Assembly (NCBI GenBank): GCA_002840765.1
Contig: PHCE01000002.1
Coordinates: 186,001 to 250,000, forward strand
DNA length: 64,000 nucleotides
Source of the DNA: Betaproteobacteria bacterium HGW-Betaproteobacteria-7
GTDB taxonomy: Bacteria > Pseudomonadota > Gammaproteobacteria > Burkholderiales > Rhodocyclaceae
Direction of reading: 5' to 3'
In this document: positions 36,362 through 47,523 of the stretch, in pieces
Layout of the letters: each line of letters starts with the position of its first letter
How positions within the stretch are numbered: the first letter of the stretch is position 1
The notes under the pieces: model-generated
The model's input: only the letters and a program-made list of their open reading frames with translations
What the model was told of the DNA's origin: nothing
Database searches by the model: none
Translations under genes and position numbers: made by a program

Positions 36362-37933
36362 TCAAGGCAGGCCCTGAAGGCTACGCTCCTGGGGCCAGCG
36401 AATCCGGTAGTCGGCCGAGAACTCCTGGGCGGCCCCCGCCTCCAGCCGCCGCTCCCAGGCGACCACGCCCTGCTTTCCCTGCCAGTCCTGCCGGGTCACC
36501 GGCGGGCTGAACTTCGCCTCGACCTGGATCTGGCTGTCCCGAGCCACCGGGCTGGCGTCGAGCACGCTGATGTCGATGGGGCGCCGGTGCTGGTTGGTGA
36601 CAGTGAACAGATCGGCGATGCGCCGTTCTGTCTGCCGGTCGATGAAGCCGGCACTGGCACTGTCGGCGGCCAGATTGCGGGCGGCCACCTTGATGCGTTC
36701 GTCGCGCCCGAAGGAAAGTTCCAGTTCCGTGGCCTGGGCCGGGTTCCAGGTGGTCCGGCCGACGTAGGCGCCGTCCACGTAGAACTGCATCTCGCCAGCC
36801 GGCCAGACCCCATCCGGCAGCTTGCCCTGGGCCGTCAGGTAAGCAGCCTTCTCCTGGCGCGGCGCGATCCGGGCGCGCAGTTCCACGGGCACCTGCAGCC
36901 GCCCAAGAGAGACGCTGATCTTGCCCCCGTCGGCAGGCAGGCTGAGCTTGCCGGGAATGACGTACTCGGTGGCGAACTCGCTCTGCGTCACCGCCACCTC
37001 AAACAGGGGCTGCTGCAGGGGTTTGGCGGCTTTCGCCGCAGCTCGGGCCGCTATCGGCGCCGGCGCGGCGGCCATCCGCATGGCCTCGGCCCGCTGCTCG
37101 GGGCGCAGGAAAAGGCTCCAGGTTTCCGGCAGGGGACCGTCGACCCGCTGGCGCGGCTGGCCGGTGGACAGGATCAGGCTGATCTGGCTCCAGTCCTCGC
37201 CGCTGCGTTGGGCAATCTGGGCGATGCGTTCCAGTTCCACGCGCCTGCCGTCACCGTCCAGCATGGCCCGGTAGGCGGGCCGCCAGCCGGCATCGGCGAA
37301 CAGGTAGCGGATGCGCACCCTGCCATCCTGCTGGGCCTGCAGGCGCAGCTGCAGCTGGCGCACCGAAAGCACGGTGGGCCGCACCTGCTCGAGATCCTGA
37401 CGCCGGGCCTCGAGCTCCCGCTCAAGGTCAACTTTCCGGTTATCAATGTCGAGGATGCGGCGTTGAGCCTGGAGGCTGCCCTGCCGGATGGTCTCCAGAG
37501 TGCGCGCCGGGTTGCCGCTGTGGATGTTGTCATTGGGCGTGGCCAGGGCATCCAGGTATTTCAGGGCACGCTCGGCGGCCTTGCGCTCCACGTCCAGGCT
37601 GTTCAGGCGCTCCCCCAGCTCGCGCACCAGCTTTTCCAACCGCGCTTCCTCGGCGTTGAGTGGGGCGCTGCGAGCCCGGTCGCGCCAGGCCTGTTCACCG
37701 ATCTCAATGCCGGCATCGGCTTCGATCTGCACGCTGTCCACGTCGAAACTGGCCGGCAGGCCGTCTATTTCCAGCCGGGTCTGGCCGGCCCGTACCTGGA
37801 CCACCCGTTCTACCAGGGCGCTGCCCGGGTAAAGCACGACGCGGCTGACCGGAGCGGACTGTCCCGCCAGGGCGGAGCCCCAGCACAGCAGGGAGAGCAG
37901 GAACAGGCTGAAACGGCAGGCGGGCGTGTTCAT
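36362..37933 (-). CDS. MuiA-family exported protein (DUF4139)
   Basis: This 523-residue protein has a signal peptide (about 1-24, ending ALAG). An N-terminal beta domain follows (VSRVVLYPGSALVERVVQV), then a long coiled coil (about 85-180) and a C-terminal DUF4139 region beginning RIRYLFADAGWRPAYRAML and reaching FTVTNQHRRPIDISVLD. The family is called mucoidy inhibitor A, but the activity is unproven. A TATAAT on the minus strand lies 30 bases upstream. The coding strand looks even richer in G and C than its neighbours, which may hint at a different origin. It is not clearly in an operon. Confidence 0.83.
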   Translation of the reverse strand: MNTPACRFSLFLLSLLCWGSALAGQSAPVSRVVLYPGSALVERVVQVRAGQTRLEIDGLPASFDVDSVQIEADAGIEIGEQAWRDRARSAPLNAEEARLEKLVRELGERLNSLDVERKAAERALKYLDALATPNDNIHSGNPARTLETIRQGSLQAQRRILDIDNRKVDLERELEARRQDLEQVRPTVLSVRQLQLRLQAQQDGRVRIRYLFADAGWRPAYRAMLDGDGRRVELERIAQIAQRSGEDWSQISLILSTGQPRQRVDGPLPETWSLFLRPEQRAEAMRMAAAPAPIAARAAAKAAKPLQQPLFEVAVTQSEFATEYVIPGKLSLPADGGKISVSLGRLQVPVELRARIAPRQEKAAYLTAQGKLPDGVWPAGEMQFYVDGAYVGRTTWNPAQATELELSFGRDERIKVAARNLAADSASAGFIDRQTERRIADLFTVTNQHRRPIDISVLDASPVARDSQIQVEAKFSPPVTRQDWQGKQGVVAWERRLEAGAAQEFSADYRIRWPQERSLQGLP

Positions 37934-37962
37934 GACGTTGGGCTCATGGATGGGATGCGGCG

Positions 37963-37968
37963 ATTATA
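37963..37968 (-). promoter_or_regulatory. -10 box of the MuiA-like gene
   Basis: TATAAT on the minus strand lies 30 bases before the ATG at 37933, a normal distance. No convincing -35 hexamer is present in the preceding 20 bases. Confidence 0.5.
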
Positions 37969-38012
37969 GCGGCCCCGGTGCCGCCGCCGGGCTCTCCTCG
38001 TTGCTGCAGCTC

Positions 38013-38285
38013 TCAGCGGGTCAGCTGTTCCAGGTGGTGGAGCCAGGCCAGGGCCTCGGCCTGGCTGTCACCACACATTTCCCGGGAGGCTTGCAGGCCG
38101 CCGCAGACGGCGGGCCGCTCGGGGTGGCCGAAGATGGCGCAGCGGTTGTCTGCCAATAGCTGAGCGCAACGCACCCCGGCTGGTTTGCCCAAGGGCATGC
38201 CAGGAATGGGCGAGGAAATTGAGGGAGCGATGCAGCAGGCGGCGCAACCGGGGCGACAGCTCATCGTGAGCAGGGACTCATGCAT
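38013..38285 (-). CDS. YkgJ-family cysteine cluster protein
   Basis: This 90-residue protein carries CRPGCAACC near the N-terminus and two further cysteines (RCAQ, RCAIF), matching the YkgJ/CxxCxxCC family of putative zinc or iron-sulfur proteins. ATG 38285 is used because it precedes the cluster closely; an upstream start would add about 11 unconserved residues. It lies 79 bases upstream of the MuiA-like gene on the same strand. Biochemical function is unknown. Confidence 0.82.
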   Translation of the reverse strand: MHESLLTMSCRPGCAACCIAPSISSPIPGMPLGKPAGVRCAQLLADNRCAIFGHPERPAVCGGLQASREMCGDSQAEALAWLHHLEQLTR

Positions 38286-38340
38286 CCTGCCATTGTCGCA
38301 GACGCCATGCCGGCGCATGGCAAAACGCCTGCCGTCAACG

Positions 38341-38368
38341 AAAACCGCCGCCCATTGCGGGGCGGCGG
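38341..38368 (-). terminator. Terminator of the Spy-like gene
   Basis: CCGCCGCCC (38345-38353) pairs with GGGCGGCGG (38360-38368). In the minus direction the stem is followed by TTTT (38344-38341). It lies 33 bases after the Spy-like stop. Confidence 0.8.
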
Positions 38369-38400
38369 CAAACTGTTGCTGACTGGCTCAAGGCGCCGAA

Positions 38401-38943
38401 TCAGGCACCGCGCATCGGTCGCGGGCCATCGCCGGCCGGACCGCGCGGACCATCGCCGCGCTGACGCGGACGATCCTTCAACTCGGCCAGCTGCTTGCGC
38501 TGTTCGGGCGTCAGCACATCGAACACCTGGCGCTCGGTCTTGGCGCGAGTCAAAGCCATTTCACCCATCGCGGCAGCGGCGGCATCAGCCAATTCCTTGG
38601 CCTTCGCCTCGCTGAAGTCAGGCGCGGCGGTCAGGGTGCGCAGATCGCCCTGCGCCTTTTGCATGGCCTTGGCTGTATTGCGCATGGTCGGCGCTTGGGC
38701 GTGCATGATGTCGAAAATGCGGTCGCGTTGCGCTTCGGTCAGATCGAGACCCTTCAAATAGCGCGGCATGACATCACTGCCCATACCGTGATGGCCATAG
38801 CCGGACTTCATGCCCATGCCGTCGCAACCGCCTTGCATCATGCCCTTTTGACCACCAAAGGCCGACGCCGTCAGTGGTACAGCCAACGCCACGGCAGCGG
38901 CGACAACAAAACGATTGAGATGCAGATGAGAGATCGTCTTCAT
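38401..38943 (-). CDS. Spy/CpxP-like periplasmic protein
   Basis: This 180-residue protein has a signal peptide (residues 1-28, ending ASA) and a helical body with two LTxxQ-type motifs, LTEAQRDRIF and LTPEQRKQLAEL. These are hallmarks of Spy/CpxP periplasmic chaperones induced by envelope stress. A Met/His/Gly-rich stretch just after the signal (GMMQGG through GYGHHGMG) could bind metal. The C-terminus is an RPRQRGDGPRGP-type basic tail. AGAGGAAA precedes the ATG at 38943. It has its own terminator. Confidence 0.83.
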   Translation of the reverse strand: MKTISHLHLNRFVVAAAVALAVPLTASAFGGQKGMMQGGCDGMGMKSGYGHHGMGSDVMPRYLKGLDLTEAQRDRIFDIMHAQAPTMRNTAKAMQKAQGDLRTLTAAPDFSEAKAKELADAAAAAMGEMALTRAKTERQVFDVLTPEQRKQLAELKDRPRQRGDGPRGPAGDGPRPMRGA

Positions 38944-39072
38944 GATTTTTCCTCTTTGCAGACTAGCCCGCCCCAAACGGGCCGGCGATGGAATGATGAT
39001 CTCCCCAAGCCTCGTAAATAGGGGTTACTGGCCTGTAAATGAAAGTAAATGGGGTAAGCAGCCAATGCTGCG

Positions 39073-39101
39073 AAAAAAAGGGGCCGCGCCGACCCCTTTT
39101 T
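39073..39101. terminator. Terminator downstream of thiC
   Basis: AAAAAGGGG (39075-39083) pairs with CCCCTTTTT (39093-39101). The A-run on the plus strand makes a seven-base T-run for minus-strand transcription, so it ends the thiC message. It could also work in the opposite direction. Confidence 0.8.
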
Positions 39102-39121
39102 CTGCGTCGGCATTCGCGGAC

Positions 39122-41182
<2,061 letters not shown>

Positions 41183-41305
41183 AGGTCTGCAAGTTACTGG
41201 AAACACAGGCAAAATGCAAGGAAGCAAAGGCCGCGCTCAAGATTTCTCGAAATCGGTCGAAATCATAGAGACAAGCCGCGGATTTCAAAAATAAAGAGGT
41301 TCTGA

Positions 41306-42763
41306 ATGCATCCATCGATCGTGGTCGCCCTGGCCATCGCCCTGCCCCTGACGGCGACTGCCGCGCCTACCTGGCAGAACGTTTCGTCCGAGCCGGGCAA
41401 GCGCATCGAACTCGACCGCACCAGCATCAAGCGCGAGGGCCAGACCGTCGAAGCGCAGAGCCGGATGATCCTTGAGAAGGAACTGATCGACATTCGCTCG
41501 GGCGCCCCCTATTTGATCATTGAGGTCGTCACCCGTTACGACTGTACGGCGCGCAACGCCAACACCATCAAACGGACCTTCAAGAAGGACGAAAACACCA
41601 TCGTTCGCGCCGAAGACCTCAAGGGCACCGACCTGCCGGTGCGTAGCGGCACCCTCGACGACAAGGTGCTGCGCGAAGTCTGTCGGCCACCGAAGGAAAG
41701 CCAGGCCGATCTCGCCGCCAAGGCCAACGAAGCGGCCAACCAGTTACGCCAGGCCAACGAGGCACTGCTGAAGAAGGAACTGGCCAAGGCGCCAAAGGCG
41801 ACGCCCTTGAAGACTTCGGACGCCGCCCCGGCAGCGGCTGAAGAGGCACCCAAGTCGGCCATTCCCTCGATCCGGCCCAGCCTGAAAGCAGCGGCGGAAG
41901 CGAACCTGCCGAAGCCGGCAACCAATCCCGCCCCGGTTGAAACCAGACCTGTCGCCCAGAACACGCCAGCCCCCGTTGCCAAACCGCCCGCTGTCCGTCG
42001 GCCACCGGCCGCCAAGCCCAGACCACCCGCCCCGCAAGGTGGCTATATGCTGGAACTGGTGCGCAGCGAACCCACTCGCCCGACGCTGCCCGTGCAATGG
42101 GGCTACGAAGGTGCCGGCGCTCCGGAAAACTGGGCCCGCCTCGATCCGCGCAACTCGCTGTGCGCCAGCGGCCAGCGTCAGTCGCCGATCGACATCAGCG
42201 ACGGCATCAAGGTCGACGTCGAACCGGTTCGCTTCGATTATCGTCCCAGCCGCTTCCGTATTGCCGACACCGGACGAACCGTTGAGGTTTTCCTTGGCGA
42301 CATGTCTTTTTCCTTGACCGGCAAGACCTACACGCTGCAAAAGATCGCCTTCCACCGCCCCTCGGAGGAGAGGATCGACGGTCGCCGTTTCGACATGTCG
42401 GCGCACCTCATCCATAAGGCCGATGATGGGCAGCTGGCGATCATCGCCGTGTTGATCGAGCGTGGCAACGAGAACCCCTTCATCCAGACCCTGTGGAACA
42501 ACCTGCCGCTGGAAAAGGGGCTGGAAGTCGCGCCGCCGGCCGCCACCATCGACCTCGACGCCCTGCTGCCGACCTCACGCAACTACTACGCCTATATGGG
42601 ATCGCTGACGACGCCGCCGTGCACCGAAGGTGTGCTGTGGCTGGTCATGAAACAACCGATCCAGGTTTCCCAGCAACAGGTGGACATCTTCTCCCGGCTA
42701 TATCGCAACAACGCCCGGCCAGTCCAACCGACCAACGGCCGCCTGATCAAGGAGGGGCGCTGA
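41306..42763 (+). CDS. Exported alpha-carbonic anhydrase-like protein with N-terminal adhesin-E-like domain
   Basis: This 485-residue protein has a signal peptide (residues 1-19, ending ATA). An N-terminal domain (about 20-130) resembles surface-adhesin-E-like sequences of Betaproteobacteria. A coiled and Pro/Ala-rich linker follows (about 130-245), then an alpha-carbonic anhydrase domain with [10 protein letters not shown] and [14 protein letters not shown]. Active enzymes bind zinc with HxH plus a later His. Here the pair reads AFH (Ala348, His350) with His367 kept, so one ligand is lost and catalysis is doubtful. It stands alone, divergent from thiC. Confidence 0.85.
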   Translation: MHPSIVVALAIALPLTATAAPTWQNVSSEPGKRIELDRTSIKREGQTVEAQSRMILEKELIDIRSGAPYLIIEVVTRYDCTARNANTIKRTFKKDENTIVRAEDLKGTDLPVRSGTLDDKVLREVCRPPKESQADLAAKANEAANQLRQANEALLKKELAKAPKATPLKTSDAAPAAAEEAPKSAIPSIRPSLKAAAEANLPKPATNPAPVETRPVAQNTPAPVAKPPAVRRPPAAKPRPPAPQGGYMLELVRSEPTRPTLPVQWGYEGAGAPENWARLDPRNSLCASGQRQSPIDISDGIKVDVEPVRFDYRPSRFRIADTGRTVEVFLGDMSFSLTGKTYTLQKIAFHRPSEERIDGRRFDMSAHLIHKADDGQLAIIAVLIERGNENPFIQTLWNNLPLEKGLEVAPPAATIDLDALLPTSRNYYAYMGSLTTPPCTEGVLWLVMKQPIQVSQQQVDIFSRLYRNNARPVQPTNGRLIKEGR

Positions 42764-42825
42764 ACCCACCAACCCGGGAGGCACCGCGCCGCTCGGCGAA
42801 CGCAGGAGCCGGCCGGCGACTCGGC

Positions 42826-42831
42826 TATAAT
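42826..42831 (+). promoter_or_regulatory. -10 box of methyltransferase-rhodanese-tolC operon
   Basis: A perfect TATAAT lies 60 bases before the ATG at 42891. The -35 region is not convincing. An operator-like palindrome starts 20 bases downstream, near the likely transcription start. Confidence 0.55.
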
Positions 42832-42850
42832 CGAGTTTTGTCGGAACCAA

Positions 42851-42872
42851 TATATTAGCCCATGCTAATATA
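42851..42872. promoter_or_regulatory. Operator-like palindrome upstream of tolC operon
   Basis: TATATTAGC (42851-42859) and GCTAATATA (42864-42872) form a perfect 9+9 inverted repeat around CCAT. AT-rich in GC-rich surroundings and placed just after the predicted start site, it looks like a repressor site of the MarR or TetR kind. No regulator gene is adjacent. Confidence 0.6.
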
Positions 42873-42890
42873 AAGCCTGCGGAGACCCCA

Positions 42891-43544
42891 ATGAACATCG
42901 AGCAAGCGCGCTTCAACATGATTGAACAGCAGATCCGGCCGTGGGACGTGCTGGACCCGCAGGTTCTCGACCTGCTTTTCGTCGTCAAACGCGAAAACTT
43001 CACCCCCCCGGCTTATCGCAGCCTGGCTTTCGCCGACATGGAACTTCCTCTGGGCGACGGGCAGAGCATGTTGACCCCAAAAGTCGAAGCCAAGTTGCTG
43101 CAGGAACTCGACCTGCGCAAGACTGACAAGGTGCTGGAAATCGGCACCGGCAGCGGCTATATGGCCGCCCTGCTGGCCGCCCGTGCCGAGCACGTGGTCA
43201 CCATCGAATGCCGCCCGGCACTGGCTGAGCTGGCCCGCCAGAACCTCGCCGAAGCCGGTGTTGCCAACGTCACCGTCGAAACCGGCAATGGTGCCGCTGG
43301 CTGGCCCTCGCGCGGCCCTTACGATGCGATCATCGTTTCCGGCTCGCTGCCGACACTGCCCGACGCCCTGCTCAAGCAATTGCGGGTCGGTGGCCGCCTG
43401 GCCGCCATCGTCGGCGCCGCGCCGGTTATGGAAGCGGTACTGGTGACCTGTACCGGCGAAGGCGTCTACAACAGCGTCAACCTGTTCGAGACAGTCATCG
43501 CCCCGCTTGACGGCTTTGCCGCCAGACCATCATTCAGCCTCTGA
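42891..43544 (+). CDS. Protein-L-isoaspartate O-methyltransferase-like protein
   Basis: This 217-residue SAM-dependent methyltransferase aligns with the PCMT family: MIEQQIRPWDV, LLFVVKRENFTPP and the SAM loop VLEIGTGSGYMAALLA. The repair enzyme uses a similar fold, but this subgroup, found next to rhodanese and tolC in Betaproteobacteria, is shorter at some substrate loops and may act on another substrate. It ends with TGATG into the rhodanese gene. Confidence 0.83.
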   Translation: MNIEQARFNMIEQQIRPWDVLDPQVLDLLFVVKRENFTPPAYRSLAFADMELPLGDGQSMLTPKVEAKLLQELDLRKTDKVLEIGTGSGYMAALLAARAEHVVTIECRPALAELARQNLAEAGVANVTVETGNGAAGWPSRGPYDAIIVSGSLPTLPDALLKQLRVGGRLAAIVGAAPVMEAVLVTCTGEGVYNSVNLFETVIAPLDGFAARPSFSL

Positions 43545-43867
43545 TGCAGCAACTGCTTCCCGCTCAACTTGCCGAGTGGCTGGCCGATGCCGGCCGGCCA
43601 CAACCGCTGTTGCTTGACGTACGCGAGCCCTGGGAGTTCGAACTCTGCCATCTCGCCGGAGCGCAGCACATGCCCATGCATCTGGTGCCGCTACGCAGTC
43701 AGGAGCTGGATCCCGAACGGGATATCGTCGTCATCTGTCACCATGGCGCACGCAGCATGCAGGTCGCGATGTTCCTGGAAAATCGCGGCTTCGCCTCCGT
43801 GCACAATCTCTCCGGTGGTGTTAATGGCTGGGCCATGAACGTTGAACCTGCCATGCGTCGTTACTGA
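43544..43867 (+). CDS. Single-domain rhodanese-like protein
   Basis: This 107-residue protein is a single rhodanese domain with the catalytic cysteine C65 in VVICHHGARS and the structural segment LLLDVREPWEFELCHLAGA. Such proteins handle sulfane sulfur, but the acceptor is unknown. It overlaps the methyltransferase stop by one base and is seven bases before tolC, so all three are likely one transcript. Confidence 0.9.
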   Translation: MQQLLPAQLAEWLADAGRPQPLLLDVREPWEFELCHLAGAQHMPMHLVPLRSQELDPERDIVVICHHGARSMQVAMFLENRGFASVHNLSGGVNGWAMNVEPAMRRY

Positions 43868-43874
43868 GGACATC

Positions 43875-45200
43875 ATGAAAGCCCTTGCCAGCCTGCTCGC
43901 CACATCGTTCTTCGCCCTGACTGCCCAGGCCGACGACCTGATGCAGGTCTACCGGGCTGCCCAGGAGAACGACCCGACTTTCGCCGCCGCTCAGGCGACG
44001 CTGGATGCCGGTCGCGAAAAAATGCCACAGGGGCGCGCCGGCCTTCTCCCCAGCCTGACCCTGTCGGGCAATACGGTGTGGAATGAGAACGACCTGTCGA
44101 ACCGCAACGGCACGGTCTTTGCGAAGCAGCGCTATAACTCCAACGGTTACCAGCTGAACCTGTCGCAGCCACTGTTCCGCTGGCAGAACTGGGTTGCCTA
44201 CGATCAATCGAAGCTGCAGGTTATGCAGGCTGAAGCGACCTTCGTCAACGCTCGTCAGGACCTCATCCTGCGGGTGGCGACGGCTTACTTCGACGTCCTT
44301 TTCGCCAGCGAGAACTTGGCCGCCGTGCAGGCCAACAAGGCAGCCATCAGCCAGCAACTGGAATCGGCGAAAAAGAATTTCGAGGTCGGCAACTCGACGA
44401 TTACCGATACCCATGAAGCACAGGCGCGCTACGACCTGGTCATCGCTCAGGAAATTGCTGCCGAGAGCGACCTCGAAGTGAAGAAGAGTGCACTACTGTC
44501 GATTATCGGCCGCAACCCGACGCCTCTTGCCGGCCTGCGCAAGACTGCCGAACCCGGGCAACCGACACCGGCCGACATGAGCCAATGGGTCGCCGCCGCC
44601 GAAAAAGACAGCATCAATGTCCAGATCCAGCACGCGCTGGCCGAGATCGCTGCCCGCGAAGTCGACCGGCAACGCGCCGGCCACTATCCGACCATCGACC
44701 TGGTGGCCAACTATGGCTACGCCAAGTCGAGCACTCAAGGCGCTGGTCTGATCGAAAACGATTACCAGAACATCGGCGTTCAACTGAACATCCCGCTCTA
44801 TCTGGGCGGTCAGGTGACGTCCCGGCAACGCGAGGCCTCGGCCAACCGGGCAGCCGCCATGTCGACGCTGGAAGCGACCCGCCGGGGCGCCGCCCAGTCG
44901 GCACGCCAGCAATACCTGGGCGTCGCCAACGGCCTGGCCCAGATCAGGGCGCTCAGGGCGGCACTGGTTTCCTCGCAGTCGGCCCTTGAGTCGAACAAGC
45001 TGGGCTATGAAGTCGGCGTGCGCATCAACATCGACGTACTCAATGCCGAAAACCAGGTCTATGTCACCCGCCGTGACCTGGCCCGTGCCACCTTCGACAC
45101 CCTGCTCGCCCAATTGCGCCTGAAGGCTGCCACCGGCGCCCTCGGCGAGGACGACGTGGCCGCCATCAACGCCTTGCTCGAACCGACCACTGCTCGATAA
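43875..45200 (+). CDS. tolC: TolC-family outer-membrane efflux protein
   Basis: This 441-residue protein has a signal peptide (1-18, ending AQA), starts the mature form DDLMQVYRAAQENDPTF as TolC proteins do, and contains two outer-membrane-efflux repeats with long helices. It forms the outer-membrane channel for RND and type I export systems. No pump genes are nearby, so it probably serves several pumps encoded elsewhere. Its last 35 bases overlap the end of the convergent waaA. The start at 43875 is preferred to an upstream one inside rhodanese. Confidence 0.92.
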   Translation: MKALASLLATSFFALTAQADDLMQVYRAAQENDPTFAAAQATLDAGREKMPQGRAGLLPSLTLSGNTVWNENDLSNRNGTVFAKQRYNSNGYQLNLSQPLFRWQNWVAYDQSKLQVMQAEATFVNARQDLILRVATAYFDVLFASENLAAVQANKAAISQQLESAKKNFEVGNSTITDTHEAQARYDLVIAQEIAAESDLEVKKSALLSIIGRNPTPLAGLRKTAEPGQPTPADMSQWVAAAEKDSINVQIQHALAEIAAREVDRQRAGHYPTIDLVANYGYAKSSTQGAGLIENDYQNIGVQLNIPLYLGGQVTSRQREASANRAAAMSTLEATRRGAAQSARQQYLGVANGLAQIRALRAALVSSQSALESNKLGYEVGVRINIDVLNAENQVYVTRRDLARATFDTLLAQLRLKAATGALGEDDVAAINALLEPTTAR

Positions 45201-46428
45201 ACGCCAGCGTGCGTTGCGTCGCCCCGCGGTGAGCGCTGGCGAACTCACCGGCCGCCCGGCGCATGACCGCCAGCTTTTCCGCATCGCCGAAGAGTTGGCG
45301 CAGCGTCTCGGCCAGCACTACCTCATCGGCCACCCTTAACGCCGCCCCGGCTGCAAGCGCATCCGTCGTCGCCTGCAGGAAATTGAAGGTGTGCGGCCCG
45401 ACCACCACCGGACAGCCACAGGCCGCAGCCTCAATCAGGTTCTGCCCGCCGAGCGGCAGCAGGCTGCCGCCGATGAAGGCGACATCGGCGAGACGGTAGT
45501 AAGCCGCCATTTCCCCCATGCTGTCGCCCAGCCAGATTTCCGTATCAACAGCCGGCATGGCCGCGCTCCGCCGTTGCCAGGCAAGACCACGCTGGGTCAG
45601 CAGGTTCGCCACCTCCTCGAAGCGTTGCGGATGGCGTGGCACCAGGACCAGCAAGGCGCCGGCCAGGGCCAGGCGCTGCCAGGCAGCGAGAATCAGTTCC
45701 TCCTCGCCTTCGCGCGTGCTGGCCGCCAGCCAGACCGGCCGCTGCCCGACGGCCTGGCGCCAGGCATCGCCCAGAGCCAGTTTGTCCTCGGCCGGAGCCA
45801 CATCGAACTTGATATTGCCGCAGATTTCAACGGGACCGCCCCCCTGGCTGGCGAGGCGTCCGGCATCGCCAGTGGTCTGGGCACAAACGCCGGCCAGGGC
45901 AGCGAAGGCCGGCTGGACCAGCGCCGACAGACGGCCATAGCCACGGGCAGAGCGCTCTGAGAGTCGGGCATTGGCGAGAATGACCGGAATGTCGTAGCGA
46001 CGACTGGCGGCCATCAGATTGGGCCAGATTTCCGTTTCCATCAGTACCCCGAAGGCCGGCGCGAAATGACGCAAGAAGCGCTGCGTGGCACCCGGATAAT
46101 CGTAGGGTAGGTAGGCCTGCAGCACGCGCTCACCATAGACCGCGCGCCCGGCTTCGCGGCCGGTCGGCGTCATGCCGGTCAGCAGGATGCGATGCTCCGG
46201 CCAGCGCGCCAGGAGCCCTTCAATCAGCGGCTGCGCCGCCCGCGTCTCACCGACCGAGACGGCATGCACCCAGATCAGCTTCGGCGGTGCGGACCGGCCG
46301 TAGAAGCCGTAGCGTTCGGTCAGGTGCTGCAGATACTCGGGCTGTTTGCGCGCCCGCCAGAGCAGGCGCAGCCAGATCAGCGGGCTGGCCAGATAGAACA
46401 ACAACGAATAGAGCCAGCGGGCCATCAC
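45166..46428 (-). CDS. waaA: 3-deoxy-D-manno-octulosonic acid transferase
   Basis: This 420-residue GT-B glycosyltransferase adds Kdo to lipid IVA in lipopolysaccharide synthesis. There is an N-terminal membrane anchor (about 5-25), then WVHAVSVGETRAAQPLI, METEIWPNL and the C-terminal GGSLLPLGGQNLIEAAACG nucleotide-sugar site. Length is standard (about 420). It overlaps waaC by four bases (ATGA) and tolC convergently by 35 bases. Confidence 0.95.
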   Translation of the reverse strand: MMARWLYSLLFYLASPLIWLRLLWRARKQPEYLQHLTERYGFYGRSAPPKLIWVHAVSVGETRAAQPLIEGLLARWPEHRILLTGMTPTGREAGRAVYGERVLQAYLPYDYPGATQRFLRHFAPAFGVLMETEIWPNLMAASRRYDIPVILANARLSERSARGYGRLSALVQPAFAALAGVCAQTTGDAGRLASQGGGPVEICGNIKFDVAPAEDKLALGDAWRQAVGQRPVWLAASTREGEEELILAAWQRLALAGALLVLVPRHPQRFEEVANLLTQRGLAWQRRSAAMPAVDTEIWLGDSMGEMAAYYRLADVAFIGGSLLPLGGQNLIEAAACGCPVVVGPHTFNFLQATTDALAAGAALRVADEVVLAETLRQLFGDAEKLAVMRRAAGEFASAHRGATQRTLAFIEQWSVRARR

Positions 46429-47372
46429 GCCGCCGACAGTTGCTCGAGCACCTGGCCGGCCGACGGCACCTGACCCTTGCCGCCCAGATTGCAGTGGAAG
46501 GCGGTGCCATAAACGCCGGTCAGACCCGGATCGGTCGCCGTATACAGGGCGACGGTCGGCACTTTCAAGGCCACTGCCAGATGGGTCAGGCCGGTATCGA
46601 CGCCGACCGCCGATCGGGCGCCGGCGAGCAGGGCGGCCAGTTGTGGAATATTCAGCGGCGGCGCAGCGACGGCCCCGGGAATTCCGGCCGCCAGGCGTGC
46701 CGCCCGCTCACGCTCGGGCGCGCTACCGGCTGGGAGCACGGCGGCGCAGCCCTGCTCATACAGTTGGCGGCCGAGTTCCAGCCAGTGTTCCTCAGGCCAC
46801 AGCTTGTCGTCGCGACTGGTGGCAGTGAGGAAAACGACATAGGGCGACGGCGGCAACCAGTCGAAGGTGGCCGGGGCGGCGGTGATGCCGTAGTCCGGCG
46901 CCGGTTGCGGCGTGTAGCCGAGCGCCGCGCCCACCAACTGGCGGTTACGCACCACCGCATGAGCCGAGGCGGACACGGCGAAGCGGCGTTCGTAGAAACA
47001 GGTTGCCAGCATTTCGCGAGCCGAGGCGGCATCATAGCCACAGCGCTTACCGTCGACCTGCGAGACGACGAGGGCGCTTTTCAGCAGCCCCTGGGTATCG
47101 ATGACCAGATCGTAGCGCTGTGCCCGCAAGCGCCCCCGCGCGGCGATGATCTCCTGCCAGGTTCGGCGACAGCATAGACTCTTGCGCCAGCGCCGGATGG
47201 CGACCGGCAGCACATCGACAACGCCGGGATGCAAGCGGGGAATGGCGGCAAAGCTATCCTCGACGCACCAGTCGATGATGGCGTCGGGAAAATGCTGGCG
47301 AATGTCGTCAATCACCGGCAAGTTGTGGATAACATCGCCGAGCGAGGAAGTTTTCACGATCAGGATGCGCAT
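46425..47372 (-). CDS. waaC: Lipopolysaccharide heptosyltransferase I
   Basis: This 315-residue GT9 enzyme adds the first heptose to Kdo-lipid A. MRILIVKTSSLGDVIHNLP is the classic start; the later DTQGLLKSALV, FLTATSRDDKLWPEEHW and GVDTGLTHLAVAL segments fit. The start at 47372 avoids an upstream extension that crosses the promoter, where a minus-strand TATAAT lies at 47411-47406. It is coupled to waaA. Confidence 0.94.
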   Translation of the reverse strand: MRILIVKTSSLGDVIHNLPVIDDIRQHFPDAIIDWCVEDSFAAIPRLHPGVVDVLPVAIRRWRKSLCCRRTWQEIIAARGRLRAQRYDLVIDTQGLLKSALVVSQVDGKRCGYDAASAREMLATCFYERRFAVSASAHAVVRNRQLVGAALGYTPQPAPDYGITAAPATFDWLPPSPYVVFLTATSRDDKLWPEEHWLELGRQLYEQGCAAVLPAGSAPERERAARLAAGIPGAVAAPPLNIPQLAALLAGARSAVGVDTGLTHLAVALKVPTVALYTATDPGLTGVYGTAFHCNLGGKGQVPSAGQVLEQLSAA

Positions 47373-47405
47373 CGGCAGATAAAATGGCGGCTCTTCGAAG
47401 CGGCA

Positions 47406-47411
47406 ATTATA
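47406..47411 (-). promoter_or_regulatory. -10 box of waaC-waaA
   Basis: TATAAT on the minus strand lies 33 bases before the waaC ATG, in the gap divergent from the epimerase gene. A weak GATAAAATCC on the plus strand (about 47491) may serve the epimerase. Confidence 0.5.
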
Positions 47412-47523
47412 AATGCCTGACCTGCATCCCCCCCTTTCTCTCGCCGTCTGCATGGCAATTGCCGATGTAATACGAATGCTGCAGTGCGATAAAATCCAAT
47501 GATCATTCGCCAGGAATAAGTTC

